The notes beneath the pieces are model-generated. The model did no database searches and had not been told where the DNA came from. It saw nothing but the letters and a program-made list of their open reading frames with translations. Positions 26,676 to 36,257 of a DNA stretch of 64,000 nucleotides are shown here, one piece after another. A program made the position numbers and the translations under genes. Each line of letters begins with the position of its first letter. The stretch's first letter is position 1. This stretch comes from Anabaena catenula FACHB-362 (GTDB lineage: Bacteria > Cyanobacteriota > Cyanobacteriia > Cyanobacteriales > Nostocaceae), in the NCBI RefSeq assembly GCF_014698735.1, contig NZ_JACJTQ010000002.1, positions 1-64,000 on the forward strand, given 5' to 3'.

Positions 26676-28292
26676 CTAAAAATTAAAAGTTGTCCTCAAC
26701 ACACCAATAAAAATATCATCATTTCTAGAAATATGCCCAGGGTCGGTAACAATAAAAAAACCAGGAGTAATTGCTATATTATCATTAACTAAATAGCGAT
26801 AAAAAACCTCATAATGCGTAGAATTACCACTATCAACATTAGCAATTAAATAACCATTATTCAACTTCAACGGTTGACCATATATCAAGCCCAATAAATC
26901 GCCTTTTCTCCCAAAAGGATCATATAAACCTACAGAAGCTTGGTAAGTACTGCTAAGAGCAACTGCATCTGATTTGACGGAATCAGTAACTACTGCACCC
27001 CCCCATAAACTCAAAACCACACTATCACTTACTTGCCATTTCATACTCGCATTCAGAGCATGAATTTGAGCAGGTTCATTTAATCCCCCAGAGGTATCTG
27101 CATTACCGCTACCTGTGCCAGTATCTAATTGACCATCACTAGCATAAGCATTCACATAAGCTAAACCAGTAATTAAAGACGCTGTTGGTTTATATAAAAG
27201 TTGCACTCCTAAAGCACTATGATCTGCACCAAATACACCTTCGTTAGTGTTGTTACTATTTCTGGTTCCATAAGCAACTTGCAACCGCATTTTATCAGAC
27301 ATCAACCAATCAAAACCTACCCCAGCATCAAGACTACCAATTCTCAACAAAGAAGTTGAACCAGCGAAGGAAGAAATTGCTCCTTGTCCTGCATTAGCGT
27401 AGGGAGAATTAACGCTGAGAACACTACTCAAACTAAAACCCACAGGTTTAAAAGTGAAAACTACTTTATCGCCTAATCCTGCTATCCTATATTCTAAAGA
27501 ATCTAATTTTACCTGATTATCATAATCTGCTTGCCAAGCCAACCTGGCCATATTCGTGTTAAAAGCTTGAGGATTACCAAAGCTATCACCAGTACTATTT
27601 CCTGAAGTTAACCCAATCCGCAAAACGTCTTTACCATTAAAAGAAGAAACTAATTGTAATTGAGTTAATTGTGTGAGAATTGTGTTAGCTTCGCCATTAC
27701 CTGGAGGCGCACCACCAGCACCTGTGGCTAGTCCAAATATAACTTGTCCAGCTAATTTAGCAGTAGTAGAAAACTGTTGTGCTTCTATATTAGCATTTCG
27801 TGCTTCTAAACTATCAATTCTCCCTCTTAAAACAGATAATTCTCCAGCAAATTCTGCTTGTAACTTCTGGATTTTTTCTAAATCTTCTTTACTCACACCA
27901 TTTGATAAACCCTCAGCAGATAATTCATCAATCTTCTGCATGACAGCTTGTAAACCTGCGGCAAATTCATAACGATTTAGAGAAATATTACCTTTAAATG
28001 TGCCATCAGGATAACCAGCAATTACACCGTAACGTTCAACTAAAGATTTCAGTGCTGTAAATGCCCAATCACTGGCTTGCACATCAGATAATTGTGAAAC
28101 TGATGTTAAACGATTACTACTCTCAGATGCTGCTGGTGTTTGAGATATATCGATATTTTCAGCTTCTTCTAGAAAAATTAATTGTGAGTTTTGTGAATTA
28201 TTCGGCTGTTCAACATTATCTGCAAAAGCTGGTAAATTTAAAGAAATTAATACCACTCCAGATAGAAGCAATAAATTTTTTGCACCCATCAT
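26676..28292 (-). CDS. Iron-uptake-type outer membrane porin with SLH domain (SomB family)
   Basis: The 538-residue protein has a signal peptide (MMGAKNLLLLSGVVLISLNLPAFAD). It then has an SLH domain (about 65-125: VSQLSDVQASDWAFTALKSLVERYGVIAGYP in pieces), which binds peptidoglycan-linked polymer. A coiled coil follows (about 125-175, LEKIQKLQAEFAGELSVLRG), and then a long beta-barrel (carbohydrate-selective OprB-like) ending in Phe (TFNF), the outer-membrane assembly signal. This is the standard layout of cyanobacterial SomA/SomB porins, implicated in passage of inorganic ions including iron. It is the second gene of a pair: the FecR-domain gene ends 32 bp upstream on the same strand. Confidence 0.92.
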   Translation of the reverse strand: MMGAKNLLLLSGVVLISLNLPAFADNVEQPNNSQNSQLIFLEEAENIDISQTPAASESSNRLTSVSQLSDVQASDWAFTALKSLVERYGVIAGYPDGTFKGNISLNRYEFAAGLQAVMQKIDELSAEGLSNGVSKEDLEKIQKLQAEFAGELSVLRGRIDSLEARNANIEAQQFSTTAKLAGQVIFGLATGAGGAPPGNGEANTILTQLTQLQLVSSFNGKDVLRIGLTSGNSTGDSFGNPQAFNTNMARLAWQADYDNQVKLDSLEYRIAGLGDKVVFTFKPVGFSLSSVLSVNSPYANAGQGAISSFAGSTSLLRIGSLDAGVGFDWLMSDKMRLQVAYGTRNSNNTNEGVFGADHSALGVQLLYKPTASLITGLAYVNAYASDGQLDTGTGSGNADTSGGLNEPAQIHALNASMKWQVSDSVVLSLWGGAVVTDSVKSDAVALSSTYQASVGLYDPFGRKGDLLGLIYGQPLKLNNGYLIANVDSGNSTHYEVFYRYLVNDNIAITPGFFIVTDPGHISRNDDIFIGVLRTTFNF

Positions 28293-28324
28293 TACTCCTC
28301 ACATCTATATATAAAAAGAGAAAA

Positions 28325-29566
28325 TTAGCGATCGCGTGCTACCCCAGTTGTCAAACTCCCACTATAGGGAATTCCGTTTTGAGGTTCTTCCCCATTCACC
28401 CCAAAAACATCAATTTGAGTTATTTGTCCATTAGAATTTATCACAGAACCACTAGCATTGTTACCACTTAAGCCAGCCTTATTACTTACTCCCCTGTTCC
28501 CGTCAATATCAACAGTTCCTTTATCAAAATCTACAGTAATTTCCTTAACATCATTACGATTATTCTCAGGAATAAAAATCGCATTATTCCCTTCTGTACG
28601 ATAGAAAGTTCCTCTAGTTACTTGTGGGTTACTAATCCTCACCGAACCTCGAAACCGAGGATTTAAATCTCCTTCTGTTCCACCCAAAGCATCACTGAGA
28701 AAACTGCTAGTAAATCCTTGAATTCTTTTAGTTTGATTTCTCAAAGCTGCTAAAGTTTGATTTCTCACGGCATTGATGGTTTCTTGAACTTTAGGTGCTT
28801 CTTGGGCAACTAAATTTTCTTGTCCTGGAGCCAAACCACTACTCAAGTTAGTTGATTTATAAAATCCCTGTAAATCAAATTCCTGTACTTTTCCTACCAA
28901 CCCATTTCTCACAGCTACAGTTTGACCACCTTTGAGAGCAACAGTTTTTTTATCTTGTTGGTCAGATATTGTAATATCTCCATCTGTGAGTGCAAAAACT
29001 TGTGTGTGATTATTTTGAGCATCATGAATTACCATCACTGCACTAGGTTTAATAGCTGGTGAAAATAGAGATGTTGGAGATAAAGATGGTGTGTTATTTG
29101 GAGAATTTATAGGATTTATTGCCAAAATACTAACTTTACTTTCTGGCGTTTCCACTTCTGTTCCCACACTACCCGGTGGACTCAAAATTAAAGCTGTACC
29201 ATTTTCCAGCTTGAAAATCATTTCATTCAAAGCAATTCGATTTGGCAATTGAAAACGACGTACACCTGGCTCAAATCGAAAAATACTCCGTTGATCTACA
29301 CGAATTAAAGATTTATCATTAAAGAATAATTGTGCCTCAGAACTAACCCCAGTTTTCACAGCATCACGGGGAACCATCACATCGTTTAGTTCGGCTTTCC
29401 GTGGAGTTTTATTCTGTAGTAAAAGTTCAACTGTTTTAATCAATTTATAAAGTTCTGCACGGGTTAGCGGTTGGTCTTGGGTTGCCAGTACAGGAGTCAT
29501 CCAAGAGACTGCTAATAGACTGCTAACAACTAACTTCTGAGTTACTGATAACATCTTATTGCCCAT
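28325..29566 (-). CDS. FecR-domain exported protein
   Basis: The start chosen is ATG 29566 (MGNKMLSVTQKLVVSSLLAV, 413 residues), which has a good ribosome site (ggagag, 5 nt upstream); an ATG at 29593 also exists. The signal peptide runs VVSSLLAVSWMTPVLA. The FecR domain (about 50-240) is marked by VMVPRDAVKTGVSSEAQLFFNDKSLIRVDQRSIF in pieces, with VFALTDGDITISD and VALKGGQTVAVRNG. FecR domains in cyanobacteria usually occur in periplasmic proteins without the FecI sigma factor or FecA receptor, as here. The C-terminal 120 residues are low in predicted structure. The gene is 32 bp upstream of the porin gene and probably forms an operon with it; a role in sensing or loading the porin is inference. 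Confidence 0.85.
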   Translation of the reverse strand: MGNKMLSVTQKLVVSSLLAVSWMTPVLATQDQPLTRAELYKLIKTVELLLQNKTPRKAELNDVMVPRDAVKTGVSSEAQLFFNDKSLIRVDQRSIFRFEPGVRRFQLPNRIALNEMIFKLENGTALILSPPGSVGTEVETPESKVSILAINPINSPNNTPSLSPTSLFSPAIKPSAVMVIHDAQNNHTQVFALTDGDITISDQQDKKTVALKGGQTVAVRNGLVGKVQEFDLQGFYKSTNLSSGLAPGQENLVAQEAPKVQETINAVRNQTLAALRNQTKRIQGFTSSFLSDALGGTEGDLNPRFRGSVRISNPQVTRGTFYRTEGNNAIFIPENNRNDVKEITVDFDKGTVDIDGNRGVSNKAGLSGNNASGSVINSNGQITQIDVFGVNGEEPQNGIPYSGSLTTGVARDR

Positions 29567-29702
29567 TTCTCTCCACTTGTTATCACTAAACATAACAATA
29601 GAGTATTTTTGGACAGTATTTGTTCCGTAATTAAGTATTGAATAAATAACCTAACAAGATGGAATTTGACGACTTGAATAAATCGCCAAATTTGAAAACC
29701 CT

Positions 29703-30758
29703 TCACACTATAACTAAGTCGGCTTGTGCATCTTCCTCTGGTTCATAACCAGCTGCCAGTTTTTCCATTGCTCTATCAATTAAATCCAAACCTTGCTGCA
29801 CAGTTTCTACTAAACTTAACTGTCCGCGCAACTCTGCTGCACCCATAAAACCTTTAGCATACCAAGTCATATGTTTACGGGCTTGACGTACACCTCTGTC
29901 GCCCTTATATTCCCATAAAGCATATAAATGTTCTCTAGCACATTCCAACCGTTGAATTGCATTTGGTGCCGGTAATAATTCCCCAGTTTTCAGGAAATGA
30001 TCAACTTCACCTACCAAAAACGGATAGCCTAAAGTTCCACGAGAACACATTACCCCATCCGCGCCAGTTTGTTCTAGACATTTCACTGCTGCTTCTACAG
30101 AGAAAATATCTCCATTACCAATTACTGGAATTGAAAGCACTTCCTTCACCCGTGCAATCCATTCCCAACGAGCGTTACCATTGTAACCTTGAGCGCGGGT
30201 ACGTCCATGCACCGTAATCATTTGTGCGCCAGCATCTTCCATTCTTTTCGCAAAATCCAGAATGGTAATTTCTTGATCATTCCAACCAATTCGGGTTTTG
30301 ACTGTGACGGGGACATCAACAGCTTTCACAACTTCTCGCACAATTGCTTCTGCTATTTCTGGTTGTCGCAATAAGGAAGAACCACCACCATTTTTAGTGA
30401 TTTTATTAACTGGACAACCCATATTAATATCAACAGTATCCGCACCTTCAGCAACTGCTTTTATTGCTGCTTCAGCCAAAAAATCTGGACGACAATCAAA
30501 CAACTGAATGCTAATGGGGCGTTCGTTGGGATCTACCTCCATAATTATGGGTAACTCCTTGACGTAGTGCAATCCTGTTGCATTCACCATTTCGGTATAC
30601 ATCATCGATTCTGGGGCATAACGACGCACTAAGCGACGAAATACCAAATCTGTCACCCCCGATAACGGCGATTGCAACACACGGCTTTTAACCTCAAATG
30701 AGCCAATTTTCAGAGGTTGGGATAGTCTAGCTTGGAGAGTGGGAGACAGTGAAAGCAT
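29703..30758 (-). CDS. dusB: tRNA-dihydrouridine synthase, DusB-like
   Basis: The 351-residue TIM-barrel flavoenzyme reduces uridines in the tRNA D-loop using FMN and NADPH. Visible motifs: QSPLSGVTDLVFRRLVRRYA at the start of the barrel, MMYTEMVNATGL, VDINMGCPVNKITKNGGGSSLL with the catalytic proton-donor Cys at about 115, VTVKTRIGW, ITVHGRTRAQGYNG and IPVIGNGDIFS plus GADGVMCSRGTLGYPFL for FMN phosphate binding. Length matches the family. It is transcribed alone, between the FecR and DUF2887 genes. Some bacteria place dusB upstream of fis or other regulators; that is not the case here. Confidence 0.93.
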   Translation of the reverse strand: MLSLSPTLQARLSQPLKIGSFEVKSRVLQSPLSGVTDLVFRRLVRRYAPESMMYTEMVNATGLHYVKELPIIMEVDPNERPISIQLFDCRPDFLAEAAIKAVAEGADTVDINMGCPVNKITKNGGGSSLLRQPEIAEAIVREVVKAVDVPVTVKTRIGWNDQEITILDFAKRMEDAGAQMITVHGRTRAQGYNGNARWEWIARVKEVLSIPVIGNGDIFSVEAAVKCLEQTGADGVMCSRGTLGYPFLVGEVDHFLKTGELLPAPNAIQRLECAREHLYALWEYKGDRGVRQARKHMTWYAKGFMGAAELRGQLSLVETVQQGLDLIDRAMEKLAAGYEPEEDAQADLVIV

Positions 30759-30817
30759 AGCAATAAATTAAAATACGAAATTTATGGTAATCAGAGATAG
30801 TAGGAAGATTTGTTAAT

Positions 30818-31612
30818 CTACCTTTGAAGTTGTGCAGCTTGTTTTACCTGTTCAATTGTTAAATCCAGCGCCAGTGAGATTTGTTCCACTGTCAAACCTA
30901 AGGCTAGTAATCTAGGTACAGCTTCTAATTTTGCTTCCAAGCTACCTTCTTCTCTCCCTTCCTCTCTTCCTTCCTGATAAACCTTTGTTTGTTTCAAATC
31001 ACTTAAACTAAACATACTTTCAATCTCCTTTCGACTCATTGTGGGAAACTTATAAACCAAAATAGTCTCTACTAATTCTAATAACTGTCGCTGTTGTAAT
31101 TCACTGTTGATTTCTTGCTGAGTTCTATTGATTAACTCCCTAGCAGTGATAATTGCCTTGTCTTCTTCTTCGATGATTAATTTTATAGTAGCAATACCAA
31201 TGGGCAGTGATGCAGTTTCACCTAATTCATCCAGATAAATACGGCTGATACGCTGACTAGTGAAAAATTCGCTGTAATTGTTAATATCTGCCGTATCTAA
31301 ACTGCGAGTAGGATAAATGACTATTCCCCGCCAAGTATTTTTAGGTTGATTTTGCCTCAAGTATAAAAAGATTTCCGAAACTAGGCGGGAATAAATTTCT
31401 GTGTCAGGTTGAAACTGGACTTCAACAAAATAAATCGGGTGTTGTTCATCTTGTGTAGGCAAAAACACACCATCTATACGAAATGCAGTTTGCTTAATTT
31501 CGATAGAGGAGAATTGATAAATCTCTGCGGTTTGGGGTGGGTTGCCAATTAATTCAAAAAAGACACCTGGAAACTCTTGAAAAAGACGATAAAATATGCT
31601 GTCAGTTTTCAC
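30818..31612 (-). CDS. Rpn family (DUF2887) PD-(D/E)XK nuclease-like protein
   Basis: The 264-residue protein is of the DUF2887 branch of the Rpn recombination-promoting nuclease/transposase-like families. Its start MKTDSIFYRLFQEFPGVFFEL is diagnostic. The nuclease core shows RIDGVFLP (Asp) and PIYFVEVQFQPD (E-x-Q), the motif pair of the group. The tail contains a charged coiled stretch (EGREEGREEGSLEAKL) and a C-terminal helix-turn-helix-like part (LALGLTVEQISLALDLTIEQ). E. coli Rpn proteins stimulate DNA cleavage and recA-independent recombination; the cyanobacterial homologues are untested. It is distinct from the other Rpn-like gene at 1221 by sequence. It stands alone. Confidence 0.85.
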   Translation of the reverse strand: MKTDSIFYRLFQEFPGVFFELIGNPPQTAEIYQFSSIEIKQTAFRIDGVFLPTQDEQHPIYFVEVQFQPDTEIYSRLVSEIFLYLRQNQPKNTWRGIVIYPTRSLDTADINNYSEFFTSQRISRIYLDELGETASLPIGIATIKLIIEEEDKAIITARELINRTQQEINSELQQRQLLELVETILVYKFPTMSRKEIESMFSLSDLKQTKVYQEGREEGREEGSLEAKLEAVPRLLALGLTVEQISLALDLTIEQVKQAAQLQR

Positions 31613-32075
31613 TCTGGATTGATTGCTGAGATTAGCTTTGTAGCTATATTACCGCGTTGCTGTTTACCCCGGTGATTTGGGTTCTCTAAAACGCTAGTTT
31701 ACTAGGTTTGCAGGCAGATACACTGTGCCATTAGCTTGCCAATAACCTCGATTTGACGGCAAATACGACTTTGAGATTACGGTTCACCCCAATTCCTGAA
31801 CGTATTAATTCTCCTACATTAGTCAGAGTGACAGCAAATTGATCCATGAACCAACTAAAAACAAACTTTAAAATTAACCGTCCTATTCAAGGTTCGGGAA
31901 ACCACCCTTCATGGACTGGCTACACAAGTTCAGTATATATATCAGCATAACTTGCGGTTTCAAGCCCAGAAAAGCTAAACCATGCTGAATGGACTGCTTT
32001 TTTGAATCAGTTAGTTCACAATTTAGTCCTTTATAATCCCATTCATTTGTAGTTATACGGAGTCAAAAAAATAAA
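31613..32075. other. Gene-free stretch upstream of dnaK
   Basis: Only short open frames occur. On the minus strand 31733-31849 could encode 38 residues (MDQFAVTLTNVGELIRSGIG...), and in a shifted frame just below it lies a peptide ending QANGTVYLPANLVN, as if a gene had been broken by a frameshift. On the plus strand 31847-31951 is open for 34 residues. None has a ribosome site or recognisable family. The stretch presumably carries the dnaK promoter; no CIRCE-like or clear -35/-10 elements were recognised. Confidence 0.35.
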
Positions 32076-33986
32076 ATGGCAAAAGTAGTTGGAATAGACT
32101 TAGGTACGACGAACTCCTGCGTAGCAGTGATGGAAGGTGGTAAACCCACTGTAATCGCCAATGCAGAAGGCTTTCGGACAACACCATCAGTAGTAGCATT
32201 TGCCAAAAATGGCGATCGCTTGGTTGGTCAAATCGCCAAACGTCAAGCGGTGATGAACCCCGAAAATACCTTCTATTCGGTCAAACGCTTTATCGGTCGT
32301 CGTTATGACGAAGTTACCAAGGAAACTACAGAAGTATCTTACAAGGTACTCAGCAGTGGCGGTAACGTTAAGCTAGACTCACCAGGCGCTGGCAAACAAT
32401 TTTCTCCCGAAGAAATTTCCGCCCAAGTCCTCCGCAAACTAGTAGAAGACGCTAGTAAATATCTGGGTGAAACCGTTACCCAAGCAGTAATCACCGTTCC
32501 TGCATATTTCAACGACTCCCAACGCCAAGCCACCAAAGATGCTGGTAAAATCGCTGGGATTGAAGTTCTGCGGATTATCAACGAACCCACAGCCGCTTCC
32601 TTGGCTTATGGCTTTGATAAAAAGAGCAACGAAACTATCCTCGTATTTGACCTTGGTGGTGGTACATTCGACGTATCCGTACTAGAAGTAGGTGATGGCG
32701 TATTTGAAGTACTAGCTACATCTGGAGATACTCACCTTGGTGGTGACGACTTCGATAAAAAAATAGTTGACTTCTTAGCTGAACAATTTAGAAAAGCCGA
32801 AGGTATTGACCTCCGCAAAGACAAACAAGCCTTACAACGTCTGACTGAAGCCGCAGAAAAAGCCAAAATAGAACTTTCTAGCGTTACCCAAGCAGAAATC
32901 AACCTACCATTTATCACCGCCACCCAGGACGGTCCCAAGCACTTAGACACAACTCTAACTCGTGCCACATTTGAAGAACTTTGCTCTGACTTAATTGACC
33001 GTTGCCGCATTCCTGTAGAAAATGCTCTCAGAGATGCCAAGTTAAACAAGAGCAATATTGATGAAGTTGTCTTGGTTGGTGGTTCCACCCGTATTCCCGC
33101 AGTCCAAGAGGTAGTGAAGCGGGTATTAGGTAGAGACCCTAACCAAACTGTTAACCCTGATGAAGTTGTAGCAGTTGGTGCAGCTATTCAAGCAGGTGTT
33201 CTGGCTGGTGACGTTACAGGTATCTTGCTGTTAGACGTATCACCTCTATCCTTGGGTGTAGAAACCTTGGGTGGTGTGATGACCAAGATTATTCCTCGCA
33301 ACACCACAATTCCTACCAAAAAATCAGAAGTCTTCTCGACTGCTGTAGACGGTCAAACTAACGTAGAAATTCACGTCCTCCAAGGGGAACGGGAATTCTC
33401 AAATGATAACAAAAGTTTGGGAACCTTCCGTTTAGATGGTATTCCTCCCGCACCTCGTGGTGTACCTCAAATTGAAGTTACCTTTGACATTGACGCAAAC
33501 GGTATCCTCAACGTCACCGCTAAGGATAAAGGCACTGGTAAAGAACAATCCATCAGCATTACTGGCGCTTCTACCTTAGATAAAAATGATGTTGACCGCA
33601 TGGTGCGCGAAGCTGAACAAAACGCTTCTAGCGACAAAGAACGCCGTGAGAAGATTGAACGTAAGAACCAAGCCGATTCTTTAGCATACCAAGCTGAAAA
33701 GCAGTTGCAAGAATTGGGTGATAAAGTTCCCGAAGCTGATAAAACCAAAATCGAAGGTTTGGTAAAAGAACTGCGGGATGCAGTAGCTAAGGAAGATGAT
33801 GAGCTAATTAAGAAGCTGACACCAGAATTGCAACAAGCATTGTTTGCAGTTGGTAGCAACATCTATCAACAAGCTGGTGCTGGTGATGCTGCTGGTGCTG
33901 GTGCTGAACCTCCCTCCGGCGGTTCTACTCCCCCTTCAGGTAGTGGTGATGATGTAATTGATGCAGATTTCACTGAAAGCAAATAA
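32076..33986 (+). CDS. dnaK: Molecular chaperone DnaK (complete)
   Basis: The 636-residue Hsp70 is full length. The ATPase domain (about 1-385) shows [56 protein letters not shown] and [14 protein letters not shown]. The substrate-binding domain (about 390-510) has [20 protein letters not shown] and [15 protein letters not shown]. The lid and a flexible acidic tail with [11 protein letters not shown] and [11 protein letters not shown] follow. The end motif DVIDADF is conserved in DnaK of cyanobacteria, where the paralogue of this type (DnaK2) is the main heat-inducible chaperone. No grpE or dnaJ gene is adjacent. A second dnaK begins at 63342. An intrinsic terminator follows. Confidence 0.97.
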   Translation: MAKVVGIDLGTTNSCVAVMEGGKPTVIANAEGFRTTPSVVAFAKNGDRLVGQIAKRQAVMNPENTFYSVKRFIGRRYDEVTKETTEVSYKVLSSGGNVKLDSPGAGKQFSPEEISAQVLRKLVEDASKYLGETVTQAVITVPAYFNDSQRQATKDAGKIAGIEVLRIINEPTAASLAYGFDKKSNETILVFDLGGGTFDVSVLEVGDGVFEVLATSGDTHLGGDDFDKKIVDFLAEQFRKAEGIDLRKDKQALQRLTEAAEKAKIELSSVTQAEINLPFITATQDGPKHLDTTLTRATFEELCSDLIDRCRIPVENALRDAKLNKSNIDEVVLVGGSTRIPAVQEVVKRVLGRDPNQTVNPDEVVAVGAAIQAGVLAGDVTGILLLDVSPLSLGVETLGGVMTKIIPRNTTIPTKKSEVFSTAVDGQTNVEIHVLQGEREFSNDNKSLGTFRLDGIPPAPRGVPQIEVTFDIDANGILNVTAKDKGTGKEQSISITGASTLDKNDVDRMVREAEQNASSDKERREKIERKNQADSLAYQAEKQLQELGDKVPEADKTKIEGLVKELRDAVAKEDDELIKKLTPELQQALFAVGSNIYQQAGAGDAAGAGAEPPSGGSTPPSGSGDDVIDADFTESK

Positions 33987-34023
33987 TTCAATTCTTTGGG
34001 GGTTTAATTGCTCCCTTTTTTAT

Positions 34024-34060
34024 TACCCATTCAGGTATTTATCTGAGTGGGTATTTTTTA
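34024..34060 (+). terminator. Rho-independent terminator after dnaK
   Basis: The arms acccattcag and ctgagtgggt pair over 10 bp with one G-T, an 8-nt loop and a following run of T (tattttttat), about 40 bp after the dnaK stop codon. Confidence 0.75.
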
Positions 34061-34089
34061 TAAGTAGTCATGCAAAATAAATTTCACAT

Positions 34090-34314
34090 TTATCAGAGGG
34101 AACAGGGACAAGAGGACACGGAGACACGGGGACACGGAGATATGGGAAAAGAAGACACGGGGATAGGGGGAAAGAGTTGACTGTCAGAGGACAATCTCTC
34201 TTTCTCACCGCGTCTCCCCATCTCCGCGTCACCGCGTCCTCTTCTTCCCCATCTCCCCGCGTCTCCCCCTTTCCCCGCGTCACCGCGTCCTCTTCTTCCC
34301 CATCCCCGCGTCTC
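34090..34314. repeat. Low-complexity repeat region (gacacgg / ccgcgtc motifs)
   Basis: Between dnaK and the ABC gene, units such as gacacggg and gacacggag recur on the left. Complementary units (ctccccatctccgcgtc, caccgcgtcctcttcttcc) recur on the right, so the two halves are partly inverted copies and could fold into a long imperfect hairpin. Similar 'ggggacacgg' blocks occur near 52.03 kb. The short open frames across it are by-products of the repeat. Confidence 0.7.
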
Positions 34315-36195
34315 CTAAGTTCCCAGCATCTGCAAGTTATGCAATGTGGCGTAAAGTCCTCCTTGTTCTATCAATTGTTCATGGCTTCCCTGTTCGATTA
34401 ATTCCCCACGCTTCAAAACAAAAATTCGGTCTACATTGCGAATGGTTGACAAACGGTGAGCAATAATAATCGCAGTCCGTTTTGTTAAAAGCTGATTTAA
34501 TGCCTGTTGAACTAAAGCTTCTGTTCCTACATCTAAACTAGCGGTAGCTTCATCTAATACTAAAATTTGTGGGTTACGAATTGCCGCACGAGCAAAGGCT
34601 AAAAGTTGTTTTTGTCCACTAGAAATATTTGTCCCTCGTTCTCGTAATTGAGTATCATAGCCTTGGGGTAATTGATCAATAAATTCAGCAACATTAGTTT
34701 TTTCGGCAGCTTGTTGAATTTCTGCAAATGTATAGCTATCCCCTAAAGTAATGTTACTTTTAACATCACCAGCAAACAAAAAGGCTTCTTGCAAAATCAC
34801 TGCCATATAACGCCGCAGTTCGGCTTGTGGTATGTCACGGATATCTACACCATCAATCAGAATGCGTCCTTGTGTGGGTTCATAAAGACGACACAAAAGT
34901 CGGATAATAGAACTTTTACCTGCACCTGTAGGACCGACTAAGGCGATTTTTTCACCAGGATGAATGGTAAAGTCTAAGTCTTTAATTACATAATCATCAT
35001 CTTTGTATGCAAACCAGACGTGTTCAAAGCGAATTTCTCCAAGTTCATCTCTAGGAGTAAAGTTTTGAGATTCCAGACTATTAATTATCTCATCTATATA
35101 GCCGAGATTAACATTCAAAATTGAAGACTGAGGATGGAGAATATCGCTTATTTCTATGCGTTCATCTAAAATATCACTCACTCTTTCAACAGCAGTAAAA
35201 CCAGATTGAATGACAGTGAATTTTTCGGCAAAATTCCGCAAAGGATCGAATAATTGTTGGGCATATAAAATAAATGCTGACAAAATGCCAAAAGTGATAT
35301 TTTTATCCAATAGCAATAAACCACCAATCCACAATACCCCAGCAATGGCAATCAGACTAATCCATTCTAAGGTTGCTGAAACAGCAGAATCATACCAAAT
35401 GGTATAATCCAATTCCTTGACATATTGATTATTAGTGGCACGAAACAATTCTGCATTAAATTGTTCTCTGCGGAATAACTGGACTACATTAATTCCCACA
35501 ATGTTTTCTTGCAATTGGGAATTTAGTTTTGACAGTTCCTCACGGGCTTTGTAATTTGCTTTACGATACTGCTGCTGAAAGTAAATAATTACCCAGGTGA
35601 TTGGTAAGAGAATTAACAGCAGCAAGCCAGCAAGTTGCCACTGGAGAGAAAACATCAAACCAATAATCACCAACATAGAAAACAAATCGGAGACAATACC
35701 AATGGCTCCTGTCGCAAATACATCTCCTAAACTTTCTACATCGCTAGTAAGTCTAGTAATTAGTTTACCGACTGGTGTGCGATCAAAAAAACGCACTGCC
35801 AAAGATGTTACATGGTGAAATAAATCCTCTCGTATTGCAGCAGTGATTTTTTGTCCTAGTTTCTGTACCAGATAACCTTGAATACCTGTGAGTGACAATC
35901 TGATGATCATTGCTCCCAAAAAAAATCCTTGGAGGATTGCTAAACCTTGCCAGAGGGAGCGATTTTTGAGAAATTCATAGGTGCTGGGTTCTTGACGAAT
36001 CAGAGATATTGCCTGTCCAATCAATAATGGTTGAATAGCGTTAGCTAAGGCAATGGGAATCAGCAGAGACATTGAAAGCGTCAGTAGTAGCCCACTGCGT
36101 CGGGCATAGGGTACTAGACGCAAAAACAACCGCCAGTCATTTTCACGCCGTCGGTATTGTTTGTTAGATTTTTGCGGGGATGGATAAATGCTCAT
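34315..36195 (-). CDS. ABC exporter, fused permease and ATPase (MsbA/LmrA-like)
   Basis: The 626-residue half-transporter has an N-terminal membrane domain of six helices (about 25-330; for example LLLTLSMSLLIPIALANAIQ, WISLIAIAGVLWIGGLLLL) and a C-terminal nucleotide-binding domain. The latter shows Walker A GPTGAGKSS, the Q-loop AVILQEAFLFAGDVKSN, signature ISSGQKQLLAFARA, Walker B ILVLDEATASLD and the H-loop AHRLSTIRNVDRI. An insertion of about 30 residues (DILHPQSSILNVNLGY) separates the domains. It would act as a homodimer exporting lipid or a hydrophobic compound across the inner membrane; the substrate is not predictable. It follows the glutathione reductase gene on the same strand with a 62-bp gap, so it may be expressed with it. 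Confidence 0.92.
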   Translation of the reverse strand: MSIYPSPQKSNKQYRRRENDWRLFLRLVPYARRSGLLLTLSMSLLIPIALANAIQPLLIGQAISLIRQEPSTYEFLKNRSLWQGLAILQGFFLGAMIIRLSLTGIQGYLVQKLGQKITAAIREDLFHHVTSLAVRFFDRTPVGKLITRLTSDVESLGDVFATGAIGIVSDLFSMLVIIGLMFSLQWQLAGLLLLILLPITWVIIYFQQQYRKANYKAREELSKLNSQLQENIVGINVVQLFRREQFNAELFRATNNQYVKELDYTIWYDSAVSATLEWISLIAIAGVLWIGGLLLLDKNITFGILSAFILYAQQLFDPLRNFAEKFTVIQSGFTAVERVSDILDERIEISDILHPQSSILNVNLGYIDEIINSLESQNFTPRDELGEIRFEHVWFAYKDDDYVIKDLDFTIHPGEKIALVGPTGAGKSSIIRLLCRLYEPTQGRILIDGVDIRDIPQAELRRYMAVILQEAFLFAGDVKSNITLGDSYTFAEIQQAAEKTNVAEFIDQLPQGYDTQLRERGTNISSGQKQLLAFARAAIRNPQILVLDEATASLDVGTEALVQQALNQLLTKRTAIIIAHRLSTIRNVDRIFVLKRGELIEQGSHEQLIEQGGLYATLHNLQMLGT

Positions 36196-36257
36196 AGTAA
36201 GAGCATTATATTAATTTTTTCACATAATTCCATGCCCAATTTACAGTAGTTTTGATT

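Noticed and set aside
28061-28471. Plus-strand 136-codon frame across the start of the porin gene and the end of the FecR gene
   Set aside because: It is antisense to two real coding regions and spans their boundary.
34068-34401. Open frames across the gacacgg / ccgcgtc repeat region
   Set aside because: Low-complexity repeat translation with no conserved domain.
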